A DNA stretch of 64,000 nucleotides from Manis javanica (taxonomy: Eukaryota > Chordata > Mammalia > Pholidota > Manidae): the NCBI RefSeq assembly GCF_040802235.1, contig NC_133166.1, forward strand, positions 117,814,991 to 117,878,990, written 5' to 3'. A program made the position numbers and the translations under genes. The notes under the pieces are model-generated. The model saw nothing but the letters and a program-made list of their open reading frames with translations. It made no database searches and was not told the DNA's origin. This document shows, piece by piece, positions 45,401 to 55,500 of this stretch (positions are counted from its first letter, which is position 1; every line of letters starts with the position of its first letter).

Positions 45401-47448
45401 TGGATTAGTGTGAGCAGTTTCAGTTGAATAGCTCAGAAGCAATTTTATAGTACATTGAAACGTAAAAGGAAAATAATAAAAGAAAATTTGTGAGGAACCA
45501 TATGCACAAGAAATTGAATTTCTGAAAGAATGGAATTAAAAAAATATTTAGATATTCTTACGTTTCTCCCACAAGCCAGTGGCCTGGATTTGAGCACCCT
45601 CTTTAGAAACCACTGACTTGGTCCAGAGTTCTTCAGTAGGTAGATTCTTGGGCCCTACCATGAACTCTCTGGATATAAAGCCTGAGAATTTGCATTTTGG
45701 GAGACACTCAACAGGTGATTTTTATTTTTTTCTAAGGTATGGAAACTGCTGATCTAATGTTACTTGGTCATTTTTCTTTCCCCCCGAATTTCTGAATTTA
45801 AAAATTCAAACTAGCAAAGTTGGGAGGACAGCCCAACGAACACCTATATTCCTCTCACCTAGATTCACCAACAGTTGGCATTTTAGCACATTTCCTTTCT
45901 CACTTTTTTTTTTCTGAACCACTTGAACAGGCCTCTGGTTTCTGTGCCTCTCGCTTCAGTTGCATCATTTACCCTTTCTGTTCAGCTAAACTCCAGCTTC
46001 TCATTGCTTGGACTCCTTCCCTCTTTAGTTTTCCTTTCCCTCCATAAGACATTCTTTTCTTCTCGTCCCCTTGCAAACTTTCCCCCTTTCTGTGTTCCTC
46101 AGCCCTCTCTTTCCCACACCATTGTCTGCCCGATGAGTTTCCATTTTTTAATTTCCCTGCCACTTCCTCTATCCCACTGATTCCTGACTGTTTTACCACC
46201 AGGGTTCCCCCCCTTCTATTAGTTTTCATTCGCGGACCCCCATTTAAAATCTTTGATATTGCCAGATTGCACTTACCGGTTTTCCAATTTTGTTGTGCAA
46301 AGCCATTCAGAATTTCCAATCTGAGCTTTATTGATATGAGATGACAGATGCACCCACACTGAGAAACGTAATTATAGCCATAATCTAGGAAACCTGATGC
46401 TTTAGTTAGCTTCTTTGACACAAATAGGGAATCATGTACAATCCAGCCTCCTGTCTTTGGACAGAGAGTAGCTCGCAGTCCTCCCAGGACCTTGGGCTTG
46501 CAGCCCCTGGCGAAGCCTTTCCTCTTAGTTTCCAACTGGATTGCCAGGCTCCACCAATTTTTCTATTCTCACTGCTTGCCAGGTTCTGCTCCCAGCGACC
46601 CCCTCTGTAAAGGTGCAGGGTTTGTATTTGGTTTTTAGGATTGCACATACAGGTCAGGAAATGTTTTATTTTCCTCAGCAATCTCGAGAGAGACTGAGGA
46701 CTTTTCTGTAACCTGAAGAGACACATTCTCTTAGTGTAGGGCTTTTCCTATACCCTGACTTCCTATCCATATCATTCAGTTTTTCTTCCTTTCTCACTCA
46801 GAACAAGGATTTCCTGACAGTAATGATCGTGACCTCCCCCCTCCCTTATTACAAATGCAGTACTTATTAGAGATCAGTAAATACAAGCAAAAAATTGTAA
46901 TAGCTTATGTTTTGGGGATGTTAGTATGGTTTGGGCACTTTATATTTGTTAACTCATTTAAGGCAGCAACTGGAGAGGTAAGGTTTGTGTTAGCCTCATT
47001 TTTCCTTGCTTTGCAGTTGAAGGAAATGAGACCTGAGGTTAAATGACTGGCTCAGGCTCATAAGCAAATAAGCTGCAGAGCTGGTTTGAAAATCAGAGCC
47101 AAGACTTATGTTACCCTTCCAGAGCATTCCCTATACACAAACATACACACAAAAATGGGCTCATATTGTATATAAACATTTTTCTCCCACATATTGTGAC
47201 CATCTCTTCACATCAGTAAATACGCTTCAACAGCATTCTTTTTAATCCACTGTCCTTCTCTGTCCTCTCCCCCCGGCTCTGCCCCCAGGATCGACGAGAA
47301 CGTGCTGGGAGCCCAGCTGGATGTTGAGGCCGCCCATTCAGAGATCCTCAAGTACTTCCAGTCGGTCACCTCCAATCGGTGGCTCATGGTCAAAATCTTC
47401 CTCATCCTCATTGTCTTCTTCATCATCTTTGTGGTCTTCCTTGCCTGA
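33418..47448 (+). CDS. STX5: Syntaxin-5, Qa-SNARE of ER-Golgi transport
   Basis: STX5 is the Qa-SNARE for fusion of ER-derived vesicles with, and transport within, the Golgi. Ten coding exons give 355 residues, the human length: 33418-33642, 34611-34681, 34850-34905, 35024-35094, 38755-38871, 38954-39010, 39169-39250, 39707-39813, 39982-40103 and 47289-47448. The N-terminus MIPRKRYGSKNTDQG carries the RKR-type ER retrieval signal of the long form. A second in-frame start at Met55 (33580, MSCRDRTQEF) gives the short Golgi form. A helical Habc region, the SNARE motif (about 263-325, starting DSYIQSRADTMQNIES and containing its zero-layer glutamine) and a C-terminal membrane anchor (WLMVKIFLILIVFFIIF) follow. 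Introns 5 and 10 are full of L2, MIR and L1. It is intact. Confidence 0.97.
34250..34470 (-). repeat. MIR SINE in STX5 intron 2
   Basis: Reverse-complement MIR: 'cattttatagaaagaagaaa', 'cccagctagttaagtggtgg' and 'agatttgaacccaggtg'. Confidence 0.85.
35210..35530 (-). repeat. L2 LINE in STX5 intron 5
   Basis: Antisense L2: 'gatcacctactgtgtataaa' through 'aagggcttattgtctagaag' to 'gcatgtgcagaggcatga'. Confidence 0.65.
35535..35880 (+). repeat. L2 LINE 3' end in STX5 intron 5
   Basis: Sense L2: 'tcagagaggcctaccctaac', 'agcagagatttttttctttc' and 'tctggcatatagcaggtact'. Confidence 0.75.
36255..36410 (+). repeat. MIR SINE in STX5 intron 5
   Basis: 'gtgttcaaatcctacatcca', 'ggtgtgactttgggtaagc' and 'ctcatagggttgttgtgagg'. 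Confidence 0.9.
36415..37740 (-). repeat. L2 LINE, long antisense fragment in STX5 intron 5
   Basis: Blocks in L2 order: 'gaatgaggtcagaaaagtgg', 'ggaaggttttaagcagagga', 'aaaggtcactctggttgctg' and 'gaggatggctcctcagggtt'. Confidence 0.75.
38205..38535. repeat. Tigger-like TcMar DNA transposon remnant in STX5 intron 5
   Basis: 'cttaacaacatgggtttgag', 'tccacttatgcagattttt', 'ttatcaataaggtttccagt' and 'ttttcaactgcacatgggtc' are the two end portions of a Tigger-type non-autonomous element. It is bracketed by inverted ends ('aacaacatggg' and 'cacgggtcagttgta'). Confidence 0.65.
39465..39660 (-). repeat. MIR SINE in STX5 intron 8
   Basis: Reverse MIR: 'cccccattttacacatgagg', 'aaactgaggctcagagaggt' and 'cacaaggctagtaagtgcc'. 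Confidence 0.9.
40220..42070 (-). repeat. Long L2 LINE in STX5 intron 10
   Basis: Antisense L2 runs from its 3' end ('caacaggtgtttattgagca', 'ttctaggtgctggggataca') through 'gatatctggggaagtaatac', 'tctgggtatatattgaagat' and 'tagacatctaagtggggaca' to 'aagcaggatgagagctgaga', which lies in the reverse-transcriptase part. It is one of the longer L2 relics in the window. Confidence 0.8.
42075..43880 (-). repeat. L1 LINE, antisense 5' part, in STX5 intron 10
   Basis: Blocks such as 'tttatttctccttcatcctt', 'gttttactctggctgctttt', 'gatcacttgattaaggtggt' and 'gatgcttgtctgaatcaaat' follow the reverse strand of old mammalian L1 elements. An L1-end-like 'tttattgaagtacagttggt' lies near 43,395. Confidence 0.65.
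43905..44155. repeat. MER5-like hAT-Charlie element
   Basis: Starts 'agctggtgattcccaaacct' and ends 'ttctgatgagcatcaggttg' then 'gaaacagtggttt', the inverted-end layout of MER5/MER58 elements. Confidence 0.5.
44160..45440 (-). repeat. L2 LINE fragments in STX5 intron 10
   Basis: Antisense L2 with 'ctggagctcactgtctagta', 'cattccatgtcttggag' and, near 45,415, 'gagcagtttcagttgaatag'. Confidence 0.5.
45565..45755. repeat. MER5-like hAT element
   Basis: 'agaaaccactgacttggtcc', 'agtaggtagattcttgggcc' and 'gcctgagaatttgcattttg' are typical MER5A/MER58 blocks. Confidence 0.5.
46900..47110 (-). repeat. MIR SINE in STX5 intron 10
   Basis: Reverse MIR: 'gttaactcatttaaggcagc', 'gaaggaaatgagacctgagg' and 'gcaaataagctgcagagctg'. 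Confidence 0.75.
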
Positions 47449-48530
47449 GCTCTCCTCCGACGCAGTCCGTGGAGGTCTAGAACCCATCTCGGGGGCAGGT
47501 GGCCTGGGCTGCCGCTGAGCCTTGCAGGGTGCTTGGGAGAAAGGCGCTGTTTCCCTGGAACTGCAAAGAACAGCCACTGTCCTTGATCCCTCATCCCTTG
47601 CCTCTGGCCGCCCTGTCCTCCCCTCAACATCCTCAGGCCCATGAAACACACATGGTTCTGGATTTGGACTCTGCTATGCAGTGGCTGGAAGGGAGCAGAG
47701 GCCCCCTTGGGGTCCTGTTTGGGAGGTTGTCTCCACAAGGAGATTTTTATAAACCCTCCCTAGCCTCTCCCAAGGAAACTTGGACAGCAAGGGGAGATGA
47801 TATCTCCCCCACCTTTCTGATAGTGAGGGGAGGAAATGAAACTGCCCAGGGACCAACTTTCCCATCTGGGTTAGAATTTGACCTCTTTCTCTTTACCATG
47901 TGAGGCAGGAAGCCCTGAGCCCCTTGGCTGCCTGCACAACCCCAACTTCGGCTGCTGTTGACTCAATCTGCCAAATGCACTGCAGCCCAATTTCTCCCAA
48001 TTACAGCAAGACTGTCAGCCTCACTAGCCACGTTGTCATTTCTGGGAGGGAGCGCCGAAGGGCCTGGGCAGCAAGTGGAATGAGCCCACTGCCCAGTACC
48101 AGGACTGAAAGGGTTAGGCTGATGGCTGTGAGGGGCCAGGCTTCGAGCTCTGTGCACGCAGCTCCCTCCAGCAGGGGAGAGCCAAGTGTAGCAGCACTTC
48201 GTTAGCTGGAAATTTCAAGGGAAGCGGGGTGGATCCCAGAGTGGGTCCCTGATGGGTGGCAACATCAAGACCCTCTCCAGCAGTATCTGGACCAGTTTGG
48301 TCTGTAGTCTCCCATCAACTGGCCCCAACTTTTCTTTGAGCTGGATGAGGCGAGAGCCCTGCCTGATGCCAGGAGTGAAAGGTAAAGTGAAGAATTTGTT
48401 CCCAGCTCCAGCTGAAGCTCTTGGTCCCCTCCAAGTTCCTCACCAAATCCAAGACAGTCCCAGGAGAATGAACAAGAACCCTCCTGGAATACCCACCCAT
48501 CAGGGAGGTCAATAAGATTCTTTGTCATTC
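47449..48530 (+). other. STX5: STX5 3' UTR (end uncertain)
   Basis: Unique sequence follows the stop codon without a new gene. The only signal-like hexamer I see is AATAAG at 48,511, so the transcript end is placed near 48,530 with low certainty. Confidence 0.4.
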
Positions 48531-48859
48531 CTCACCAGGACCCACAACCACATCGTTCTGAGGTCACTGGAGTTCCCCCATCTCACACACCCCAGGGGAA
48601 GCTCAAGCTATAGAGGCAACAATCATCGTACACTGGGCAGTCCTAGAACTGGGGGGTCTAGGAGAGCCCTGACATTTAAAATTTTCCCCTTGGCTTTTGG
48701 TCAGCAGGTGATCTCGCTTACGTCTTCACTGCCCAACAGGATGTGGGTCTAGCGCCAACCACCAGTGGTGGGTAGGGGCGTCTGGAAGACCGGTGCTTGC
48801 CAAACCTTGACAGATGAAATCTAATTTGACTTGGCAACTCTTCATAGGGGGTGGGATAG

Positions 48860-49030
48860 ATTGGAAATTCATTTCACAAATATTTGTTGAGTACCTACTA
48901 TGTGCCAGGTATGGTATTGAGCCAGACGCTGGAGAAAAAAGTCGATTGGTCAAGGACCCTGTTCTCAAGGGGCCTACGTTCCTAGTTTTCTATTTCTTGA
49001 TAGTATATTTTATAGACAAGGAAAGCGAGG
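48860..49030 (-). repeat. L2 LINE 3' end
   Basis: 'ttcacaaatatttgttgagt' with 'acctactatgtgccaggtat', a clear antisense L2 end between STX5 and NXF1. Confidence 0.8.
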
Positions 49031-49259
49031 GATGTACCTGCAGCTGGCAAAACGCCAAGATGAGAACCGGCTGGGTCTTGCTAGGGATCTATGAGTGATC
49101 ACTCCAGCTACGAGGCTCAGGTCGCCCCTTCCTCGGAAGCCTTCCGTGGGGCTTCTCTCTGAGTCCCGGGCTGCAGAAGCCTGCTGTCCGCTCCAGCTAG
49201 CCCTGGAAGTGCTGGCCTAGAGGCCGGCCAACCCCAACCCTGGGTTCCTAGAACTCAGG

Positions 49260-49517
49260 TCTTGGGCGGGGCTTGCAGCGGCCTAGCCCTGCCCCGCCCC
49301 CAGCTCGGGCTACTTGCCGAGTGCGCACGCGCAGCGGGCCGCGCTTTTCCGGGCGTCACCGCCTATCACCTAGGAACGTCGGCTGCGCGCGACGCAGTTC
49401 GCGGGATAAATGCGGTAGCGCCGGGCCTAGGAACCCTTAGGCCTGGGGCATTTGGGCTTTCGGACGTTTGGCAGGGTCGCGACCCACGTTGACCTCGTCC
49501 TTGCCTCTCGCTGTGCC
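49260..49517 (+). promoter_or_regulatory. NXF1 CpG-island promoter and 5' UTR
   Basis: Very CpG-rich, with 'gtgcgcacgcgcagcgggcc' (NRF1-like) and GC boxes and no TATA box, directly before the NXF1 start codon. Confidence 0.65.
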
Positions 49518-52500
49518 ATGGCGGACGAGGGGAAGTCCTACAACGGTCAGTGCCAGCCTTCGGGCGGGGAATTGAGGGATCTGGGGCCGGGGTGGGCGAC
49601 CCTGGCCTTAGGCCGCGGCCCCGAGAGTGAGGCGGCGAGGGGCCCGGTTTCCGCGGGGAGCGACGGTGGCCCGGGCCGTGGCGAGACGGCCCTGAGAGCC
49701 AGGCCGGACTCGGGAGTGGGAAACCAAGTTGTTGACTCGGGAATCCTGGCGTTGCTAGGAGGCGCGGCCCGGCGGTGGGTGACGAGATTCCTTTGAACTT
49801 TGTGGGTGTTGATGACTGTCAGTTCAGTTTGGCGGCCAGACTAGCCCTTTAATGTGAGTCTGTACCTGCTCGTGGGCTGCCCGTGCCGTATTTTCTACCG
49901 CGTCTAGCCTTTCTGGCCACCCCTCTCCCTGAGCCTTTGGCTTGGGCTTGGTATTTGAGAGCCACACATCGAACTTGATGTGCTAGTCCTAACACAACAC
50001 TGGGTTTTCGTCCAGGGAATGATTAGGAGCACATGACAGCCGAGGTTTGAACCCTGACTTGGCTATACCAAGCTTAAGAGAGAGAGAGAGTGTGTGTGTG
50101 TGTGTGTGTGTGTGTTAAAATGAGAGCATTCATATCAAGCGCCTGGAGCGTAGTACCTGGCACTGGAGAAAGTTCTCTCTGAATGTTAGCTGTGCCTTCT
50201 ATCCATTTATTCTTTTCTTTCTACGGTCATATTTTGAGATAAATTGTTTGCAGAGTACTAGGTATTAGGCAAACCTTTTTTAGGAATCACAAATCTTTTT
50301 TAAGAAACCATGCCTCCACACTAGGAGAGAGCTATATTCCTGGGGAGTGTTCAAGGTACCGTGGTCAAGCACCCTAGCTGCCTCTAGAACCAGAGCCTGC
50401 GAATTGTCTTCTGAATTAAAAAACATCTCTCACCAAGGAAACAAAGAGGTTACTCCCAAAACTTCAGAGTGGCAGTTTGAGAACAAGACTAAAGAAACCC
50501 TTAAGTCGGTCAGAAACGTAGTATCTGTACTGTGTAGGTAAAAGAAGCATTACTTACCGAAAGCACGATTGTTTGGTTTTAGGAGACATGAGAGGTCACC
50601 ATCCAAATTTTGAGAGGGGTTAAGTAGATTTAGGAGGCTGAGAGAAAATTGCAGGTTTAAATTGTGTCGTGTTACACTTTTGGGTCACTCACTTCCACAT
50701 TCCTCTTCTCTCTGTAAATTCCAGTTTCTGTTTCATTTTTCTAAAACCCTATATTGTTTTCCAGTAATTTGTCCCTGATGCCAGTGTCCCACAGGTAGGA
50801 TTCTTTTGACAGGGAGAGGAGTTTGTATGGAGGTGGCCCCTGTGCTGAGTATCTCGTCTGATAGCACAGTGCTGTATACTGTGATCACCACAGCAGGGCA
50901 GCTGGCCAGTCGTGTATTCTCTAAATCCTGTTCCATTTCCAACCCCAGAGCATGATGACCGCGTTAGTTTCCCTCAAAGAAGAAAGAAAGGCCGGGGTCC
51001 TTTCCGGTGGAAATACGGTGAGGGGAACCGTAGGTCTGGAAGAGGAGGTTCTGCCATTCGGTCTTCCCGTGTTGAGGAAGATGACAGAGACGTGGCAATG
51101 ACTGACGCCCAGGATGTTCCTCGAGGAGTACGATAGTAAGTGACCTCTTGGTCTGGTTTGAGTTTAGCAACCCAGTTATTTATGTAGCCCCCTCACTGTC
51201 CATACGATTTCGCTTCCCACTTGGAGGAGTGAGAAATACCAGGACCAGCCAGCTTAATGGTCGAACAGCCTTAGCTGCAGTCCCAGTAACAGAGCGGAGA
51301 GGTTGTTAAGAAGACATTCCTAGTGTTCATGGACATTCCACTCCCTGTTGCCCCGCAGCAACCCCTATGCTGCCCGACCCAACCGTCGGGGTGATAGTTG
51401 GCATGATCGAGACCGCATTCATGTTACTGTGCGGAGAGAAAGAGCTCTTCCAGAGAGAGGGGGCGCTGGCACCAGCCAGGATGGAACCTCGAAGAACTGG
51501 TTTAAGATTACAGTGAGTATCTTAGAAAATAGATGGTGCAGGGGAGATGGGCACAAGATTCGTGTTTCACGCCACAAAGTCCATCTTCTCAGCTATTTTC
51601 TCCATAGCCAGCTATCTATCTTTTCTCCTGAGAACACTGTCTAGAATGCCTAAGAGCAGGTTCAGAAAAGGAGTGGAGGACAGGCAGGATAAGAAGATTA
51701 GGGGGGCCTAAAGAGACACATGGTAACTGTGGGTGAAGGAAGAATAACTCCTCTGAATGTCTCCATTTGGCTCAAGCCAAATGGGGGACTTGAGTTGCTT
51801 GAGTTCTCTGAGAGGTGGGCAAGGTATAAATAATATCTTGGAACTTTTAGAGTCAAAAGTTGGACTCTTTTGAGAAATAATAAGTTTAAATGGACAGAGA
51901 GGACATTAAGGAATCCATGTCTGGCTTGAGCCAAACACCTTTAACTGGTCCTTTCTTTAGAAACTCTCTGGAGGCTTGGCCACAGGTAGGAAGGGAGCAC
52001 TGGGTTGGGTCTGCAGTTTAACCATAGTTACATGCTGTGCCCTTCTCTTCCTATCGTCTAGATTCCTTACGGCAGAAAATATGACAAGGCATGGCTCCTG
52101 AGTACGATTCAGAGCAAATGCAGTGTCCCTTTCACCCCCATTGAGGTAAGATAAGGCCCGAGTGGCTGGCTGGGCATCATGGAAGGTGGGTGAGCCAGTG
52201 GACCAGGAGCTTTTGTTTCTTCTTCTTCCAGTTTCACTATGAAAACACACGGGCCCAGTTTTTTGTTGAGGATGCCAGTACTGCCTCTGCATTGAAGGCT
52301 GTCAACTACAAGATTTTGGATCGGGAGAACCGAAGGGTGTGTGTAGAGGGCCTGGCCTGGCTGAGGCTGGGGATTGGTGTGCAGGACACGGACTGGGACT
52401 TAGGCTTCCCTGGAGTTCACCTGGCCCTTTGTGTTTTCCCTGCAGATATCTATCGTTATCAACTCCTCGGCTCCACCCCATTCTATACAGAATGAACTGA

Positions 52501-55500
52501 AGCCTGAACAAGTAGAACAGCTAAAGGTGAGGCAAGCTCAAATAACATGTTTCTATGCCAGTCCTACCAGCTCTCTCCCCTGCAGCATGCACACAGCACC
52601 AGGGACCACTAAGCCCTTTTTCTTCCCCTGCAGCTCATCATGAGCAAACGATACGATGGCTCCCAACAGGCTCTGGACCTCAAGGGCCTCCGTTCAGACC
52701 CAGGTATGTTGACAGCAGTAAGTCTCAGCGGGTAGAGGCAAAGGGATATCTGTTTGGCAGGGAGAGTTCCTGAATGGTTTGGTGCTATGCTGGCCTGGGC
52801 AGAGCCCTCTCAGACTTCCTTTTCTTCGCTGTTTCCTGAAGACTTGGTGGCCCAGAACATTGATGTTGTCCTGAATCGGAGGAGCTGTATGGTGGCTACC
52901 CTGCGAATCATTGAAGAGAACATCCCTGAGGTGAGGCCTTTTGTCTCATTATCCGGTGGGAGGAAGCAGGACAGATGGCACTGGGTTTTGAGGCAGATTT
53001 AGCCCCAATCCCCTTGCTGACGGTACTTCCTCTAAATTCTTCTCTCCACAGCTATTGTCCTTGAATTTGAGCAACAACAGGCTATACAGGCTGGATGACA
53101 TGTCCAGCATTGTGCAAAAAGCACCCAACCTGAAGATCTTAAACCTCTCTGAAAATGAAGTGAGATCTGAGAGCTGGGTTGTTCTTTGGGTGGGGCAGGC
53201 AAAGGGTGGACAGGGCTTGCCTGCTGATGGCAAGAGGCAAGGAGGTGTCTGAAGAGACAGGAGCTAGCTGGTTGTCTTCCCTGTCTCCTTCACTCCTTTT
53301 CTCCCCATCCTTTGCAGCTGAAGTCAGAGCGGGAGTTGGACAAGATAAAAGGGTTGAAGTTGGAAGAGCTGTGTCTCGACGGAAACACCATGTGTGACAC
53401 CTTCCGAGACCAGTCCGCTTACATCAGGTCAGTTGGAGCCTCTGTCTCCCCTCCTGGGGACCTTCACCCCCTGGGAGGCTGAGCTAGTGCACCCTGACCA
53501 GTGCCCGTCTGCAGGAAATGTGCAGCCCTGAGCTGGAGCCACCTGTCCTTTGGGAGGATCACATGCTCCTCCCTTTCGTCTGTCTGTGTCTCCCAGCTTT
53601 GCCCTGAGGTCTCCTTTCCAACCTTCTCACCTACCTGTTTACTGGGTCTGTGGCCTTTCTTCTTCTTCCCTGAACACAGCCTTTTCTAGAATCTCCCTAC
53701 CCTTTGGTCCAGGAAGGGCATCTCCCATTGTCTACTGTGACCAGAGGGTGTCTTATATATGCCCCTTACATGGAGTTGCCTTGTACCAAGAGCCTGGTGT
53801 CCCTGGGCTGAAAGAGTCCTCCCTCCCTCCCTGGGACTTCTGCTGATGGCACCTTCCCTCTTTTGTCCTGTAATGGCCCCTCTTGTACTTTTGCCAAGAG
53901 GGACTCTCTTCTCATAGTCAACTTGCCCAAGGCTATGGCTAGGCTTTCCTGCCCATGCTGAGGCCTCATGGGGGCTGGTGCCATGTCATCTGTCTCTCTT
54001 GTCCAGTGCTATAAGCTGGGCGCTCCCTGAAGAAGAAACCTGGGTTCCCTAAGACATGTGACCAGAGCCGGGGCCCCGCCAGTAGGCGAGGGAATCCCAA
54101 GGCAGGTGCTGGGCGTGGAGGCCACGGGGGCATAGGCAACCAAGGAGACAGAGAATGGACCCTCTCGGGGATGCCACTCTTCTCTCGCCTGCCTCACATC
54201 ACCCTGCTTGGCCCCAGAGGATGGCTGGTTAGCCAGAGACGGGTAAGATTCCTCAGGGAAGGAACAACCTAAGACAGGCACAGTCGCAGAGGGGCCATCA
54301 GGAGACAACTTGGGGGCCAACAGAGGTGGGGCACAGACCCTCACCCCCCCAACCTTGCAGGGGCCTGAACCTTCACCACTTCTGAGGGAGGTCTCCTGGC
54401 CCCATGGCTGCATCGCTGCCCACGCCCAGCTCAGATCGGGACCCAGGTAGCAGGCAGAGACCTGGCCAACAGCAACTGCTCCCTCGTTGCACAAAGATTT
54501 GTTTCCTGCTTCTACCTTGGACCACAGGGGAGAGGGCAGCTGAAGGAAAGGGCTGTGTCGGGAGGCCTTCTTCCCTTTTTCTCCTGCTCTCTAAACGCCT
54601 CCTTGCCTTGTAGGCCTTTTGCTTCTATGCTTCCTCTTTCCTTTATGTTCTCTGTATGCCATCCCATCTCTCCCTTGCCCCTGCCCTATTCTGCCTTTTC
54701 TCTTTCTCCTCTTTCCCTACCTCTCTTCCTTTGCCTGTGCTCTTCTGAGCCCCGCCTCACTCATCTCCCTGCCCCAACACCTGTGCCATCCCTGTGGTGT
54801 GTTCTGGTCTTGGCCATGGCCAGACCTGGCAGAACTGATGGATACCTGTTGAGGCAGCGGAGCCCCTGGGCTCCCACCCCATTCCCTCCTCCCGGGGCTG
54901 CACAGGTGAGTAGGTGGAAGGTAAGGGGGGCAGGGAGGGGAAGGAGGGCCTGGCTTAGAGCCCAGGCTGCGAGTGCTGCTCCCGCGGCGCTCAGGGTCAG
55001 GCAGAGAGAAGAGTCCGCCTTCAAGGCAGTCATTTCTGGGTGCCCCAGGTGAGGTGGGGAGTGGGGCCATTTTTCCTGGAGCTCAGAGGCTGGGGAGGGG
55101 TGAGGACGAGCAGGATGGGCTGGGCTGTCCCGCGAGAGTTAGCATACTCGCTCCTAGAGTAGCCCAGGAGGCACGGTGGCTCTGAAGCGTTACTCACTTC
55201 TGTCCTGTTCTTGACAGCGCCATTCGAGAACGATTTCCCAAACTACTACGCCTGGTAAGTCCATCACTTTTCTTATTCCCTTCCAACAAGCACAGCTTCT
55301 CACACCCCGGAGGTGTTACCTAACGTGTGTTTGTATGACCATTAATTTGGGGTCAGGGAGCCCTCCGAGAATCTGACAAAGGCTGTATCCCTTCTTCCCG
55401 AAAAAATGCCTATAGACGAAAATTGTTTCTATCAGGATTCCTGGACCCTTTCCATGTCTCTTTTACACTGATCTCTGGCCCCTCACTTTTCAATCTGCCA

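Noticed and set aside
54555-55052. 165-codon frame inside NXF1 intron 10
   Set aside because: It is pyrimidine-rich and GC-rich intronic sequence without codon conservation or known domains. The intron is better explained by the transport element.
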